Shown one piece after another: positions 10,509-19,260 of a DNA stretch of 64,000 nucleotides. This stretch comes from Micromonospora sp. NBC_01796. Its GTDB lineage: Bacteria; Actinomycetota; Actinomycetes; Mycobacteriales; Micromonosporaceae. The number at the start of each line of letters is the position of its first letter. The stretch's first letter is position 1. The translations under genes were made by a program, and so were the position numbers. The stretch covers positions 3,472,001 to 3,536,000 of the forward strand of contig NZ_CP109078.1 of assembly GCF_035917455.1 (NCBI RefSeq), read 5' to 3'. Below the pieces are notes generated by a model. That model was not told the DNA's origin, did not search any database, and saw only the letters and a program-made list of their open reading frames with translations.

Positions 10509-12338
10509 GTGCGCGATCCGAACATCTCCCGGTACACCGCCGGCCAGCTCTCTCCGATCCGTCGGGCGGCGGATCTGCGTCGCCTGCGTGGCGAACGGTT
10601 CGACGTACTCGTGATCGGTGGTGGGGTGACCGGCGCGGGTGCCGCCCTCGACGCCGCGTCGCGCGGACTCCGGGTCGCCCTGGTCGAGGCGCGGGACTAT
10701 GCCGCCGGTACGTCCAGCCGATCCAGCAAGCTGATCCACGGCGGCCTGCGCTACCTGGAACAACTGGAGTTCGGGCTGGTCCACGAGGCCCTCACCGAAC
10801 GTGGTCTGCTCGCCACCCGGCTCGCCCCGCACCTGGTCCGGCCGGTGCCGATCCTCGTCCCGCTGCCGTCGGGCGCCGGGCCGTCGGCACTGCCCGCCCG
10901 CGCCTGGCGGCGCTCCTACTACGGCGCCGGGGTGGCCGCGTACGACGCGTTCGCCGGCCTGTTCGGGGGCGGCCGGGGCATGCCGCTGCACCGCCACCTG
11001 AGCCGGGAGGGAGCCCGCCGGCTCTTCCCGAGCCTCCGGGCGGACGCGGTCGCCGGGGCGATCCGCTACTACGACGGCCAGGTCGACGACGCCCGGCTGG
11101 TGGTCACCCTGGCCCGCACCGCGGCCAGCCTGGGCGCGGCCGTGGTGACCAGCACCCGCGCCGTCGGCCTGATCCGGCAGGCCCGGGAGGTGACCGGGGT
11201 ACGGGTACGCGACATGGAGGCCCGGCCCGGCTCCCCGGACGCCGAGTTCGAGGTGTACGCCCGTACGGTCATCGCCGCGACCGGGGTGTGGAGCGACGAC
11301 ATGTCGCGGATGCTGGGCGACATCGGCGCCCGCCCCGGACTCCGGGTGCGTTCCTCGAAGGGCGTCCACCTGGTGGTGCCGCGCTCGGCGATCACCGGCG
11401 AGGCCGGGCTGATCCTGCGGACCGCCACCTCGGTGCTCTTCGTGCTCCCCTGGGGCGGCCACTGGATCATCGGCACCACCGACACCGACTGGCGACTCGA
11501 CCGGGCCCACCCGGCGGCCTCCGCCAGCGACATCGACTACCTGCTGGAGCAGGTCAACGCCGTACTCGACCGGCCGCTCACCACCTCGGACATCGAGGGT
11601 GTCTACGCCGGGCTGCGCCCGCTGCTCTCCGGCGAGGCGGACTCCACCTCCAAGCTGTCCCGCGAACACGCGGTGGTCGAGCCGATGCTCGGGCTGCTGC
11701 TGGTCGCGGGCGGGAAGTACACCACGTACCGGGTGATGGCCAGTGACGTCGTCGACCGGGCGGCCCGCCGGCTCGGCCTGGTCCGCCCGTCCCGTACGGC
11801 CGACCTGCCGTTGCTCGGGGCGGACGGGTTCCCGGCCATGTGGCGGGACCGGGCCGACCTGGCCCGCCGGCACGAGGTGCAGGTCGGGGTGGTGGAACAC
11901 CTCCTGGAGCGGTACGGCACCCTCACCGTCGACCTGCTCGCCCTGATCGCGGCCGATCCACTGCTCGCCGCGCCGCTCGCCGGTGCGCCGGAATACCTCG
12001 CCGCCGAGGTCGCGTACGCGGCCAGCGCCGAGGGGGCGCTGCACCTGGACGACGTACTGACCCGGCGTACCCGGATCTCGTTCGAGACCGCGCACCGGGG
12101 CACCGAGTCGGCCGAACACGCGGCCGAGATCATGGGACGGGTCCTCGGCTGGGACGCCACGGTCCGGGCCCGCGAGGTGGAGCACTACCTGGGCCGGGTC
12201 GAGGCGGAACGGCAGTCGCAGCGGATGCCCGACGACGCCACCGCCGACGCGGCCCGGCTCGGCGCACCGGACGTACGCGGTTTCGCCGCCGACCGGGGTG
12301 CGGGGGCCGACGTCGCCGGGGCCGAGGCGACGAGCTGA
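10509..12338 (+). CDS. glpD: Aerobic glycerol-3-phosphate dehydrogenase
   Basis: Protein of 609 aa, FAD-dependent, oxidising glycerol-3-phosphate to dihydroxyacetone phosphate and feeding electrons to the respiratory chain at the membrane. The Rossmann FAD motif GGGVTGAGAALDAASRG is at residues 37-53, followed by the family segment SSRSSKLIHGGLRYLEQ. The mid-protein region WGGHWIIGTTDTDW and a C-terminal DAO_C domain are present, and the length fits. The GTG start lies 6 bases after TAACGT (10497-10502). No glpK or glpF is nearby. Confidence 0.95.
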   Translation: MRDPNISRYTAGQLSPIRRAADLRRLRGERFDVLVIGGGVTGAGAALDAASRGLRVALVEARDYAAGTSSRSSKLIHGGLRYLEQLEFGLVHEALTERGLLATRLAPHLVRPVPILVPLPSGAGPSALPARAWRRSYYGAGVAAYDAFAGLFGGGRGMPLHRHLSREGARRLFPSLRADAVAGAIRYYDGQVDDARLVVTLARTAASLGAAVVTSTRAVGLIRQAREVTGVRVRDMEARPGSPDAEFEVYARTVIAATGVWSDDMSRMLGDIGARPGLRVRSSKGVHLVVPRSAITGEAGLILRTATSVLFVLPWGGHWIIGTTDTDWRLDRAHPAASASDIDYLLEQVNAVLDRPLTTSDIEGVYAGLRPLLSGEADSTSKLSREHAVVEPMLGLLLVAGGKYTTYRVMASDVVDRAARRLGLVRPSRTADLPLLGADGFPAMWRDRADLARRHEVQVGVVEHLLERYGTLTVDLLALIAADPLLAAPLAGAPEYLAAEVAYAASAEGALHLDDVLTRRTRISFETAHRGTESAEHAAEIMGRVLGWDATVRAREVEHYLGRVEAERQSQRMPDDATADAARLGAPDVRGFAADRGAGADVAGAEATS

Positions 12339-12417
12339 CGCCGGTGCCGACGGACAACGGGTCCGGCGCGCCCGTGCTGGGCTGCGCCGGAGCCGGTCTG
12401 CCCGTACGGTGTGTCGA

Positions 12418-13011
12418 ATGAGCGCCCGGCTGTGGCAACGTGCGGTGCCCGTCATCGCGATGAGCCTGTTCCTGATGCCGTTGGCGGCCTGCGGGGAGGC
12501 CGACCAGGACCCGCCCGTCTGGGAGGCCGGCTCGCCGACCACGGCGAGCGAACTGCCGACCGAGGCCGCGCCGCCGCCGAGCCCGGTGACGCCGTCGCCC
12601 ACCGCCGCCTCGCCCACCCCGAAGGCCAGCGCGACGCCCCGGCCGAGCGCGAGCCGGACCACCAAACCGCCGGCCATCGGCACCGCCCGAGTCTCGGTCG
12701 TACGGACCGCGGCCGGTCAGGGTGCCCGGACCCTGTCCGTCGAGGGCGACGGACGGTGGAGTTACCTGGCGGGTACGCGGGACGACAACGGCACGCTGAA
12801 CCAGTCCCAGCGGGAACGGTTGCAGGCGCTGCTCGCCGACCCGAAGCTCGACGCCGAGGCTCGGGAGCGGGACCGACCCCGCTGCCGCGACGCCGCGTCG
12901 TACGCGCTCAACACCGGCTCGACCACCGTGCTCTGGCAGGCCTGCTCCAACGGGGCACCGGCGACCGCCACCGCGATCGTCCGGCTGCTGGAAGGCGCCA
13001 CCCCACTCTGA
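12418..13011 (+). CDS. Putative lipoprotein with Ser/Thr/Pro-rich linker
   Basis: Protein of 197 aa. The signal peptide ends in the lipobox LAAC at about residues 24-27, then comes a linker of about 55 residues rich in Ser, Thr and Pro, then a small domain with two Cys (CRDA and QACSN) that may form a disulfide. This is the layout of an actinobacterial surface lipoprotein. Function not recognised. The ATG at 12418 is chosen because the signal peptide begins there; longer in-frame versions would bury it. Confidence 0.78.
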   Translation: MSARLWQRAVPVIAMSLFLMPLAACGEADQDPPVWEAGSPTTASELPTEAAPPPSPVTPSPTAASPTPKASATPRPSASRTTKPPAIGTARVSVVRTAAGQGARTLSVEGDGRWSYLAGTRDDNGTLNQSQRERLQALLADPKLDAEARERDRPRCRDAASYALNTGSTTVLWQACSNGAPATATAIVRLLEGATPL

Positions 13012-13077
13012 CCGCCCGAACTCCGCCGCGCCGAAATCGAATGGTCCCCCCGGACGTGTCTCTGGCAACCTGTCGCC

Positions 13078-13644
13078 ATGTCCGAGACCGTCTCACCGCC
13101 GCGTGACGTCGACGAACTGCTTCTGCTGGCGCGGCGCGGCGTACGGCTGCGGTTTCTGTTCTTCTGGGGTCACCAGCCGCAGCGTGACGGCGGCCCGGGG
13201 GCGGGTTGCCTGAGCCAGTGGTGGCCGTCCCCGTTCGTGGTCGAAGGGGTCCGGTACGCCACCGCCGAGCACTACATGATGGCCGGCAAGGCGCGGCTTT
13301 TCGGCGACGAGTCGATCGCCGAGCAGGTGCTGGTCGCACCGAGTCCAGGTGCGGCGAAGGCCCTGGGGCGCCGGGTGCGGGGCTTCGACCAGGCGGTCTG
13401 GGAGGCACACCGCTTCGATCTGGTGGTGGCCGGCAGCGTGGCCAAGTTCGGGCAGGACCCGGACCTGCGGGACTACCTGCTCGGCACCGGGAGCCGGGTG
13501 CTGGTGGAGGCCAGCCCGGTCGACCGGATCTGGGGCATCGGCCTGGCCGGGACGGACCCGGCGGCGGAGGACCCGGCCCGGTGGCGTGGGCTCAACCTGC
13601 TCGGATTCGCCCTGATGCAGGCCCGCGCACAACTCTCCGGCTGA
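13078..13644 (+). CDS. NADAR (YbiA-like) domain protein
   Basis: Protein of 188 aa. The hallmarks are FLFFWGH near residue 25, LSQWWPSPFVVEGVRYATAE, HYMMAGKARLF, and the C-terminal SPVDRIWGIGL. NADAR proteins hydrolyse N-glycosidic bonds: YbiA-type members act on damaged riboflavin intermediates, and others reverse ADP-ribosylation of nucleobases. No DarT-like toxin or riboflavin gene is adjacent, so the role stays open. The ATG lies 6 bases after CAACCT. Confidence 0.9.
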   Translation: MSETVSPPRDVDELLLLARRGVRLRFLFFWGHQPQRDGGPGAGCLSQWWPSPFVVEGVRYATAEHYMMAGKARLFGDESIAEQVLVAPSPGAAKALGRRVRGFDQAVWEAHRFDLVVAGSVAKFGQDPDLRDYLLGTGSRVLVEASPVDRIWGIGLAGTDPAAEDPARWRGLNLLGFALMQARAQLSG

Positions 13645-13707
13645 ACCCCCGCCAGCCGGACCTAAACGACGAACCCCACCCCCCGGGGGCAACACCGATT
13701 CCCTCGA

Positions 13708-13778
13708 CGATCTTGCACTTGTGGCGCCCGGATCAGGGCACTTCTCCAGATTTGTGAGCCACCACAACTGCAAGATCG
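13708..13778. repeat. Inverted repeat, REP-like
   Basis: Arms at 13708-13724 and 13762-13778 (CGATCTTGCAcTTGTGG and its complement) match at 16 of 17 positions around a 37-base loop. It lies between the converging NADAR and GlcD-like genes. It looks like a dispersed intergenic repeat or terminator; similar arms occur in other Micromonosporaceae genomes as far as I recall. Confidence 0.7.
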
Positions 13779-13823
13779 CCGTGCCTGGCCGGTGTTGCGG
13801 GGGGAGGGGGGAGAGGGAGGGGG

Positions 13824-15224
13824 TTAGATGACCTTGCCGGGGTTGAGGAGTCCGGTGGGATCGAGCGCGTTCTTGATTGCGTGATGGACCCGGATGCCGA
13901 CCGGGCCGATCTCGCGGGCCAACCAGTCCCGCTTGAGCAGGCCCACCCCGTGCTCTCCGGTGCAGGTGCCGCCGAGCGACAGGGCGAGTTCCATGATCGC
14001 GTCGAACGCCCGCTGGCTGCGGGCGACGCTGTCCGGGTCGGCGCGGTCGACCACGATCAGCGGGTGCATGTTGCCGTCCCCGGCGTGCCCGACGACGCCG
14101 ATCAGCACCTCCTGTTCGGCCGCGATCCGCTCCACCCCGTCGAGCAGCGCGGCCAGGGCGGTTCGGGGCACGGCCACGTCGTCGAGGAAGAGCCCGCCGT
14201 TGCCGCCGGGGAAAGCCTCGGCGGCGTACCGCTCCATCGCCGGGTGGGCCAGGCGCCGGGCCTGGAGCAGGGCCGCCGCCTCCACCGCGTCGCTCGCGGC
14301 GAACACCTCGTCCGCGCCGGCGGCGGTGCAGACCTCGGCGAGCCGGTCGAGGTCGGCCGGGGCCCGCGACCCGGTGTCGACCGCCGCGAGCAGCAGGGCA
14401 CGTGCATCCGTACGCAGACCCATCGGCCGGTACGCCTCGATCGCCCGCAGGTGGGTCTGGTCGAGCAGCTCCAGCAGGCTCGGGGAGAGCCCCTGGGCGG
14501 AGATCTCGGCCACCGCCGCCCCGGCCTCGGCGATCGACCCGAAGACCGCGACCAGGGTCAGTGACTCCTCCGGGGCGGGACGCAGCGAGACGGTGATCTC
14601 GGTGATCACCCCGAGGGTGCCCTCCGAGCCGACGAAGAGCCGGGTCAGGTCGTACCCGGCCACCCCCTTGGCCGTACGCCGGCCGGTGCGCAGGACCTCA
14701 CCGGAGGCGAGGACCACCTCCAGGCCGAGGACGTACTCGCCTGTGACGCCGTACTTGACGCAGCACATGCCGCCCGCGTTGGTGGCCACGTTGCCGCCGA
14801 TGGTGGACGACTCCCAGGAGCCCGGATCGGGCGGGTAGCGCAGCCCGTACTTCGCCACCTCGCCGGCCAGGGCGGCGTTGACCACGCCGGGTTGCAGGAC
14901 GGCGATCCGGTTCACCGGGTCGATCTCCAGGATCCGGTCCATCGCGGTGGTGCTGACCACCACCGCCCCGTCGACCGCGTTCGCCCCGCCGGCCAGCCCG
15001 GTCCGCGCTCCCTGCGGGATCACCGGTACGCCGTGCGCCGCCGCCACCCGCACCGTGGCGACCACCTCGGCGGTGCCGGTGGGGCGTACCACCACCGCGG
15101 GCAGCCCCGACGCGCACAGATCGGCCTCGTCGTGGCGGTACCCGGCGAGCAGGTCCGGGTCGGTCAGTACGGCCGCCGTACCGAGGGCCGCACGAAGGTC
15201 GTCGAGCAGGGGGGATCCGGCCAT
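13824..15224 (-). CDS. FAD-linked oxidase, GlcD / D-lactate dehydrogenase family
   Basis: Protein of 466 aa. The N-terminal PCMH FAD domain has IPQGARTGLAGGANA and STIGGNVATNAGGM; the C-terminal domain has GHAGDGNMHP and GTCTGEHGVGLLKR, the usual active-site and metal-binding region. The family oxidises D-2-hydroxyacids such as glycolate or D-lactate. No glcE/glcF or lactate permease partner is nearby, so the substrate is open. The ATG follows TAGCCT by 7 bases on the minus strand and is divergent from the DUF4031 gene. Confidence 0.9.
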   Translation of the reverse strand: MAGSPLLDDLRAALGTAAVLTDPDLLAGYRHDEADLCASGLPAVVVRPTGTAEVVATVRVAAAHGVPVIPQGARTGLAGGANAVDGAVVVSTTAMDRILEIDPVNRIAVLQPGVVNAALAGEVAKYGLRYPPDPGSWESSTIGGNVATNAGGMCCVKYGVTGEYVLGLEVVLASGEVLRTGRRTAKGVAGYDLTRLFVGSEGTLGVITEITVSLRPAPEESLTLVAVFGSIAEAGAAVAEISAQGLSPSLLELLDQTHLRAIEAYRPMGLRTDARALLLAAVDTGSRAPADLDRLAEVCTAAGADEVFAASDAVEAAALLQARRLAHPAMERYAAEAFPGGNGGLFLDDVAVPRTALAALLDGVERIAAEQEVLIGVVGHAGDGNMHPLIVVDRADPDSVARSQRAFDAIMELALSLGGTCTGEHGVGLLKRDWLAREIGPVGIRVHHAIKNALDPTGLLNPGKVI

Positions 15225-15260
15225 GGGTGGCAGGCTAACCGCCGGACTACCGTGACGGCC

Positions 15261-15521
15261 ATGGTGTACGTCGACCCACCCGCCTGGCCCGCCCGTGGCC
15301 GACTCTGGTCACATCTGGTCAGTGACGTGTCCTACGCCGAGTTGCACGTGTTCGCGGAGATGATCGGCGCACCCCGCCGCGCGTTCGACCGGGACCACTA
15401 CGACCTGCCGGACAACCGGTTCGCGATGGCGGTCTGGCTCGGCGCCCGGGTGGTTCCCGGCCGCGAGATCGCCCGCCTCCTGCGCGCCGCCAACCTCCGC
15501 CGCCCCAAACACCTCGCCTAA
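15261..15521 (+). CDS. DUF4031 domain protein
   Basis: Protein of 86 aa, starting MVYVDPPAWPARGRLWSHL, the diagnostic opening of DUF4031, with SYAELHVFAEMIG and RAFDRDHYDLP following. It is a small cytosolic protein of unknown function, widespread in actinobacteria. The ATG lies 7 bases after TACCGT. Its end overlaps the end of the converging HD gene by 4 bases. Confidence 0.85.
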   Translation: MVYVDPPAWPARGRLWSHLVSDVSYAELHVFAEMIGAPRRAFDRDHYDLPDNRFAMAVWLGARVVPGREIARLLRAANLRRPKHLA

Positions 15522-16180
15522 CCACCCCACGCGTGGCCCCGCCAGTGGAGGTGGGTGAGTTCGCGGGTGAGGTTTTCGCGGGCGGGTTGTTCCCAGCGGG
15601 CGGCGAGGTGGGGCAGCCGGTAGCGGGTGGGCAGGTCGAGCAGGTCGCGGAGCACCGCCGCCCGACCGGCGCGGAAGTTCTCGTCCGGCACGTGGTGGTA
15701 CTCGCGGCGGATCGCGGCGGCGTACTCGTCGTAGGCGGCGGCGGGAGCGGCGAGGATGGCGAGGTCGGCGTCGCAGAGCAGCGCCCCGGCCCGGTCGGTC
15801 GGCTCGACCCGGTGTCCGGCGGTGAGCAGCACCAGGCGTTCGACCTCGGTCACCGCCGAGGCCGGCAGGCCGAGTCCGGTCAGTAGTTCGGTGGCGAGGC
15901 CGGCGCTGGCCCGTTCGTTGGTGTCGCCGGGCGACTGCGGGTCGTAGACCGCGTCGTGACACCACGCCGCGAGGCGTACCGAATCGGCGTCGCCGGTCCA
16001 CCCCGCCTCGGCGTCGACCACGTCCAGTACGGCCACCAGGTGCCCGACCGTGTGGTAGTGCCGATGCGGCTCCTCCCACCGCCGGAGCAGGTCCTCCCCG
16101 GCCGCGCTCAGATCAGGCTCGGCGGCGGTGGCCCCCGCACCCCGTACGGCGGCCCGCCACCGTTCGACCAGTCCGGTCAC
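15518..16180 (-). CDS. HD-domain metal-dependent phosphohydrolase-like protein
   Basis: Protein of 220 aa. The motifs HYHTVGH and WCHDAVYD give the His and Asp residues of an HD-type metal site, and a later LLTAGHRV adds another His. This matches predicted HD phosphohydrolases of about 200 aa in actinobacteria. Substrate unknown. Genes converge tail to tail with the DUF4031 gene. The start is not supported by an obvious -10 or SD. Confidence 0.82.
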   Translation of the reverse strand: MTGLVERWRAAVRGAGATAAEPDLSAAGEDLLRRWEEPHRHYHTVGHLVAVLDVVDAEAGWTGDADSVRLAAWCHDAVYDPQSPGDTNERASAGLATELLTGLGLPASAVTEVERLVLLTAGHRVEPTDRAGALLCDADLAILAAPAAAYDEYAAAIRREYHHVPDENFRAGRAAVLRDLLDLPTRYRLPHLAARWEQPARENLTRELTHLHWRGHAWGG

Positions 16181-16300
16181 CGGATCGCCCCGATCACCGT
16201 GGTGACCGGCGACGGGGTGCTCGACCCGGTCGTGACCGATGTCGGGGCGAATGCGGTGCGTGATGGGGATTGAGCGGGTTGATGTTGGGTAGTCCCGGCC

Positions 16301-17503
16301 ATGGAGTCCGCCCGGAACAAGGTCCGCTCAGCCGCAGACCTTGACAGTGAGCGGGTCAACCACGTGGTGAGCGAGCTGGGCGAACGCTCGAAGACCACGG
16401 TGCAGGACCGGGTGCATGCCGTACGGGCCAACTTCGTACTCGCCCTCCAGGCGGGTGTGGCAGCCCTGCTCTCCTGGTACATCTCGCACGACGTCCTCGG
16501 CAACACCGACCCGGTCTTCGCGCCGATCTCGGCGGTCGGCACGCTCGCCGCCTCGCTCGGCCAGCGGCTGCGCCGAACCGTCGAGCTGATTCTCGGGGTC
16601 GCGGTAGGGATCGGGATCGGCGACCTGCTGATCATCGTGGTCGGCAGCGGACCCTGGCAGCTCGGACTGATCGTCACCCTGTCCATCATCGTCACCATCT
16701 TCCTCGGCGGAAGTGTCGCCGTCGTGACGCAGGCGGCGGCCACCGCCGTACTGCTGGTGGCGCTGGCACCGAAGATGAGCAACGTCGAGTTCCCACGGGT
16801 CATCGACGCGCTGGTCGGTGGCGGGGTCGGGCTGTTCGTGGTGGCACTGCTGCTGCCACTCAACCCGCTCCGGATCGTCGACCGGGCGGCCAGACCGGCG
16901 CTGGAGACCCTGGCCGAGCAACTGACCGTGACCGCGGAGGCGCTGGCAGAACACGACCCTGTCCGAGCCTCGACGGCGCTGGACCGGCTCCGCCGGGTCG
17001 AGGAGTACATGGACGGCCTCCAGGAGGCGCTGGAGGGGGGCAGGGAGACCGCCACCCTCGCGCCCGCCCGGTGGAACCGCCGCCGGGCCCTCACCCGGTA
17101 CGCGGAGAGCGCCGAGTACATCAACCACGCCGTACACAACAGCGGGGTGCTGGTACGGCGGGCGGTGACCGCGCTGGAGGACGACGAGCCGATCCCGGCC
17201 GCGATGGCGTCGGCGGTGCGGCAGTTGGCCGACGCGGTCCGGCTGCTGCACCAGGAACTCGGCGCGGGGCTGGACCCGGAGGCCGCCCGGGAGCGGGTGC
17301 TCCGTTCGGTCACCGCGGCCGGTCGCGCGTACTCCGAGGGGGTGGGCTTCTCCGGCAGCGTGGTCGTCGCCCAGATCCGGACCACCGCCAGCGACGTGCT
17401 CCGGGCCACCGGGATCGAGCGGACCGAGGCGAACCGCCTGGTCCGCCGGGCGGTGAGCACCCAGACCAGCCCGACCCGCAGCTCCCGCCCGTCGGCACAC
17501 TGA
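16301..17503 (+). CDS. FUSC-family membrane protein (aromatic acid exporter type)
   Basis: Protein of 400 aa. A soluble N-terminus of about 45 residues is followed by about six hydrophobic segments (about 46-190), including VFAPISAVGTLAASLGQRLRR, a pattern typical of FUSC/ArAE exporters, and then a long helical cytoplasmic C-terminal half rich in Leu, Arg and Glu. It probably exports organic anions; the substrate is unknown. The last residues (RPSAH) are encoded inside the first unit of a 28-base tandem repeat. Confidence 0.85.
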   Translation: MESARNKVRSAADLDSERVNHVVSELGERSKTTVQDRVHAVRANFVLALQAGVAALLSWYISHDVLGNTDPVFAPISAVGTLAASLGQRLRRTVELILGVAVGIGIGDLLIIVVGSGPWQLGLIVTLSIIVTIFLGGSVAVVTQAAATAVLLVALAPKMSNVEFPRVIDALVGGGVGLFVVALLLPLNPLRIVDRAARPALETLAEQLTVTAEALAEHDPVRASTALDRLRRVEEYMDGLQEALEGGRETATLAPARWNRRRALTRYAESAEYINHAVHNSGVLVRRAVTALEDDEPIPAAMASAVRQLADAVRLLHQELGAGLDPEAARERVLRSVTAAGRAYSEGVGFSGSVVVAQIRTTASDVLRATGIERTEANRLVRRAVSTQTSPTRSSRPSAH

Positions 17504-17600
17504 CCCGACCATGCGGCCGTTGGCGCACTGAGCCGACCATGCGGCCGTTGGCGCACTGACCCGACCGCGCGCCCGTCTGCCCACCGAGCTGGCCGTGCGG
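17489..17600. repeat. Four 28-base tandem repeats
   Basis: Units start at 17489, 17517, 17545 and 17573. Each begins CCGTxxGCxCACtGA and runs through CCGACCATGCGG; units 1-3 are close, unit 4 is degraded. The array begins inside the end of the FUSC gene, covers its stop codon (17501-17503) and fills the space before the converging aminotransferase gene. Confidence 0.85.
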
Positions 17601-17655
17601 CTTCGCGTCAGCCCCCGGAGCGGGCGGGCAGCGCCCGGACTGCGGCGGCCTGCCG

Positions 17656-18966
17656 TCAGCGTAGTTCGGCGAGGGCGTCGAGCAGCCGGTCGACGTGGGC
17701 GGCGGTGCTGCCCAGGCCGATGCTCGCCCGCAGGGCGGTCGGCGGCAGGTCGGACCGGCCACTGCGCGCGGCGGCCTCGCCGAGCAGCCGTCGGGCCAGC
17801 GGGTGGGCACAGAACAGGCCGTCGCGTACGCCGATCCCGTGCCCTCGGGCCAGCTCGGCGGCGACCTCGGCCGAGTCCCGACCGGCGACCACGAAGGAGA
17901 CGATGCCGACCCGTGGCGCGTCGGCGTCGAAGGTACGCAGCTCGACGATCCCCGGCAGGGCGTGCAGCCCGGCCCGCAACCTGGCCAGCAGGTCCTGCTC
18001 GCGGGCGTGCAGGTCGGCCCGGTCCGCCTCGTCGAGGGCCGTACAGACCGCGGCGAGGGCGACCGCACCGAGCAGGTTCGGGGTGCCGGCCTCGTGGCGT
18101 CCGGGGCCGTCCGCCCAGCGCACGTCGTGGGTGGCGGTGCCGACACCGAGGGTCGCCCCGCCGCCGAACAGGTACGGCGGCGCCGCGTCCAGCCAGTCCG
18201 CCCGTCCGGCGAGCACTCCGGTGCCGAACGGGGCGTAGAGCTTGTGCCCGGAGATCGCCACGTAGTCGATCTCCGATCCGGCGATGTCCACCGGCGCGTG
18301 CGGGGCGAGCTGGGCGGCGTCGACCGCGATCCGGGCGCCGTACCGGTGGGCGACGGCGGCCAGTTCGGTCACCGGCCACCGTTCGCCGGTGACGTTGCTG
18401 GCGCCGGTGACGGTGACCAGGATCGGGTCGGCCGGGTCTGACTCGCGGCGCAGTTCACGCAGCGCCTGGCTCAGGGCCGTCACGGCGGCGGCGGGCGAGG
18501 CGGGGACGGGCAGTCGTACCGTGTTCGGCCAGGGCAGCAGGTTGGCGTGGTGCTCGCCGCCGAAGGTGACCACGGTGGTGCCGGCCGGGACCGCACGGGC
18601 GAGCAGGTTGAGCGCGTCGGTGGTGTTCCGGGTGAAGATCACGTAGTCGTCGGCCCGGGTGCCGAGGAAGTCGCCGACCGTCTGCCGGGCCCGCTCGTAC
18701 GCGAGCGTGCTGCGCTGGGACAGCGCCCCGGCGCCCCGGTGCACGCTGCCGTACCAGGGCAGGAGCTCGGCCACGGCGTCGGCTGCGGCACGGGCGCAGG
18801 GTGCGGTGGCGGCGTAGTCGAGGTTGACCAGGTCGGGCACGCCGAGGACGTCGAGCGGTCCGGCGGGTGCGAGCGGCGCGACGGTGACCCCGGTCGCGGC
18901 CGTCGGGCGCGGCGCGGCGGTGCGCGGGTCGACCGGGGAGGAGACGGGTACGAGAGTGGAACGCAT
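17656..18966 (-). CDS. PLP-dependent class V aminotransferase / cysteine-desulfurase-like enzyme
   Basis: Protein of 436 aa. SGHKLYAPFGTG carries the PLP lysine (Lys242), VDAAQLAPH the PLP aspartate (Asp216), GGEHHANLLPW the stacking His, and FCAHPL a Cys (386) where group II cysteine desulfurases (SufS/CsdA) have their catalytic Cys. It could remove sulfur from cysteine or a related thiol amino acid. SD GGAGGT precedes the ATG at 18966. A SAM-IV riboswitch in the leader ties expression to S-adenosylmethionine and sulfur status. No suf genes are adjacent, so it is not an obvious Fe-S operon member. Confidence 0.88.
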   Translation of the reverse strand: MRSTLVPVSSPVDPRTAAPRPTAATGVTVAPLAPAGPLDVLGVPDLVNLDYAATAPCARAAADAVAELLPWYGSVHRGAGALSQRSTLAYERARQTVGDFLGTRADDYVIFTRNTTDALNLLARAVPAGTTVVTFGGEHHANLLPWPNTVRLPVPASPAAAVTALSQALRELRRESDPADPILVTVTGASNVTGERWPVTELAAVAHRYGARIAVDAAQLAPHAPVDIAGSEIDYVAISGHKLYAPFGTGVLAGRADWLDAAPPYLFGGGATLGVGTATHDVRWADGPGRHEAGTPNLLGAVALAAVCTALDEADRADLHAREQDLLARLRAGLHALPGIVELRTFDADAPRVGIVSFVVAGRDSAEVAAELARGHGIGVRDGLFCAHPLARRLLGEAAARSGRSDLPPTALRASIGLGSTAAHVDRLLDALAELR

Positions 18967-18988
18967 GGGTACGACCTCCGGCAATCCG

Positions 18989-19015
18989 GGACCCCGGTTG
19001 CTGAGGGTGGGGTCC
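18989..19015 (-). other. Candidate expression-platform hairpin of the riboswitch
   Basis: GGACCCC and GGGGTCC (18989-18995 and 19009-19015) form a 7-bp stem between the aptamer and the SD of the aminotransferase gene. There is no U-tract, so control at the level of translation is more likely than transcription termination. Confidence 0.45.
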
Positions 19016-19021
19016 GCGCTT

Positions 19022-19194
19022 GCCCAGCACACGGATCGGGCTGGGCCCGGTCATCACCCAGGGCACCCCACCGCGAACTCGACGAGGGTTGCCGGCCAGC
19101 AAGCTGGGGCTTCGCCCACCGTCCGGTCGAACCTCCGGCGTCTCGCCGGTGGTCGGTCGGGTCGGTGTGCGTTGGTCGCTGGCACTCGTGACCT
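19022..19194 (-). promoter_or_regulatory. SAM-IV riboswitch
   Basis: On the minus strand the order is GGTCACGAGTGCCAGCG, a long insert, AAGCCCCAGCTTGCTGGC, CGGCAACCCTC, GCGGTGGGGTGCCC, and GGGTGATGACC. GGTCA/TGACC close P1, GCCAGC/GCTGGC pair as P2, and GCCCAGC/GCTGGGC (19022-19046) forms the downstream hairpin typical of SAM-IV. An insert of about 65 bases sits in the P2 arm and has its own CCGGCG/CGCCGG hairpin. The riboswitch senses S-adenosylmethionine. The call is from memory of the consensus. Confidence 0.85.
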
Positions 19195-19260
19195 GCCTGG
19201 CAGCATAACCGGACGGATTGCGGTCCGACCAGCGGGTCGAGGGGTGACTACGCTGGCGTC

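Noticed and set aside
13078..13644. NADAR protein as the antitoxin of an ADP-ribosylation toxin system
   Set aside because: No DarT-like or other toxin gene is next to it; the neighbours are a lipoprotein and a GlcD-like oxidase.
17489..17600. Tandem repeats considered as a CRISPR array
   Set aside because: The units are directly adjacent with no unique spacers, decay in sequence, and no cas gene is present.
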